This document shows, piece by piece, positions 5,695 through 6,507 of a stretch of 6,507 nucleotides of DNA. Positions within the stretch are counted from its first letter, which is position 1, and every line of letters starts with the position of its first letter. The DNA comes from Deltaproteobacteria bacterium (GTDB lineage: Bacteria; Desulfobacterota; Binatia; UBA12015): positions 1 through 6,507 of the forward strand of contig DLYX01000597.1 in NCBI GenBank assembly GCA_003447545.1. The letters are read 5' to 3'. A program made the translations under genes and the position numbers. Below the pieces are notes generated by a model that saw nothing but the letters and a program-made list of their open reading frames with translations, made no database searches and was not told where the DNA came from.

Positions 5695-6507
5695 ATGGAC
5701 TCAAAACTCTCTCGCGCAATCGCGCAACGATTCATCCTCTCGATCCTGCTCTGCAGCTCGATGGGGTGCGACGCGCTGGTGCGGCAATTCGCATCGGCGG
5801 CCGTCGCCACGCAAGCCAACACGGGCAATAGTCAAGTACTGGAAGACGATGCCATCAATATTTTCCTCTGCGGCACCGGCTCCCCGCTACCGGACGCAAG
5901 CAGTGCGGCTGCTTGTACAATCGTGATCGCCGGCGGCAAGCTCTATGTTGTCGATGTCGGCCCGGGCTCGCAAGAGGTCGCCCAACTCGGCGGGATGCCC
6001 CGGGCAGAACTCGGCGGGATTCTCCTTACTCACTTTCATTCGGACCATATCGGGGAATTGGGCGAGTGGGCGACTCAAAGCTGGATCGCCGGCCGCACCG
6101 GACCTCTGCATATCTACGGGCCCCAAGGAGTCGACCAGGTCGCGAACGGGTTTCGGCAGGCCTACCGGGTCGATGACGAATACCGCATCGAGCACCATGG
6201 CGAAGAAAATTTACCACGAGCGGCGGGCGAGTGGATTACGCATACGGTGCCCTACACCAGAGGGCCGGGCACTATAGTCCTTGAGGAGGGTGACCTCACC
6301 ATCACCGCATTTGCGGTTGACCACCAACCCGTCGAGCCTGCTGTTGGTTATCGCTTCGACTACAAGGACAGGTCTGTTGTGATTAGCGGCGACACCGATC
6401 AATCGAACAACCTCGAGGCCAACGCGAAAGGAGCGGACCTGCTCATCCACGAGGTTCTTCTCAAAGAATTCATCGGCCAGTTCTCCGCAGCCCTCGGCGA
6501 GGCCGGC
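5695..6507 (+). CDS. MBL-fold hydrolase lipoprotein, AtsA arylsulfatase / RNase Z-like, 3' end missing
   Basis: 271 codons are visible and the frame is open to the window edge, so the C-terminus is missing. AAAGGAA (5682-5688), six bases before the ATG, supports the start. A signal peptide with hydrophobic core ~13-23 ends in SMGC (22-25), predicting a lipoprotein with Cys25 as mature N-terminus and Asp26 next. The MBL domain begins at LCGTGSPLPD (58-67) and VVDVGPGS (85-92). Metal ligands seen are His113, His115, Asp117 and His118 (THFHSDHIGEL), His210 (VDHQPVEPAVGYR) and Asp233 (SGDT); LIHEV (250-254) matches the HEAT element of RNase Z. The final metal His would be beyond the window. The WIAGRTGPLHIYGPQGV segment (130-146) resembles the MBL-fold arylsulfatase AtsA of Pseudoalteromonas carrageenovora. 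A lipoprotein signal argues against a tRNA-processing role, and the two neighbouring sulfatases favour ester hydrolysis outside the cytoplasm. Sulfatase activity is inference; a lactonase or phosphodiesterase remains possible. Confidence 0.88.
   Translation, partial: MDSKLSRAIAQRFILSILLCSSMGCDALVRQFASAAVATQANTGNSQVLEDDAINIFLCGTGSPLPDASSAAACTIVIAGGKLYVVDVGPGSQEVAQLGGMPRAELGGILLTHFHSDHIGELGEWATQSWIAGRTGPLHIYGPQGVDQVANGFRQAYRVDDEYRIEHHGEENLPRAAGEWITHTVPYTRGPGTIVLEEGDLTITAFAVDHQPVEPAVGYRFDYKDRSVVISGDTDQSNNLEANAKGADLLIHEVLLKEFIGQFSAALGEAG

Overview
The window is GC-rich, densely coding bacterial DNA with Shine-Dalgarno sites of the usual AGGA type. It encodes lipoproteins and exported sulfatases, which points to an organism with extensive extracytoplasmic ester hydrolysis. 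The sulfatase with an LRALGY-type tail and the TetR sequence style would fit Myxococcota, Binatota or related 'deltaproteobacterial' groups, or an environmental proteobacterium. That assignment is inference; no rRNA or marker gene is present to test it.

Layout. (1) 1-839, plus strand: the 3' part of a YdhF-type aldo/keto reductase whose first ~18 codons lie outside the window. (2) 840-1002: a short intergenic stretch with a small hairpin. (3) 1003-3159, plus strand: a 718-residue sulfatase-like lipoprotein of the alkaline phosphatase superfamily with Thr where sulfatases carry the formylglycine Cys. (4) 3215-4870, minus strand, convergent with it after a 55-base gap: a 551-residue classical type I sulfatase with an intact CAPSR motif and an N-terminal membrane or signal segment. 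(5) 4871-5048: a divergent control region with two inverted repeats, one overlapping a plausible promoter for the minus-strand sulfatase. (6) 5049-5651, plus strand: a TetR/AcrR-family repressor. (7) 5695-6507, plus strand, running off the window: a lipoprotein of the metallo-beta-lactamase (MBL) fold, closest by motif to the Pseudoalteromonas carrageenovora AtsA-type arylsulfatases and to RNase Z.

Three different ester-hydrolase designs thus lie together: an S1-type enzyme with the modifiable Cys, an S1-like enzyme without it, and an MBL-fold enzyme resembling known arylsulfatases. All three appear to be exported or membrane-attached. A TetR regulator sits between two of them, next to inverted repeats that suit a TetR operator. 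The working model, which is inference, is a small regulon for extracytoplasmic hydrolysis of sulfate or phosphate esters, induced by a ligand of the TetR protein. The substrate cannot be read from the sequence. The aldo/keto reductase may be an unrelated neighbour. Individual families are known; the arrangement, rather than any one protein, is what may be undescribed. No rRNA, tRNA, CRISPR array, insertion sequence or phage gene was seen.
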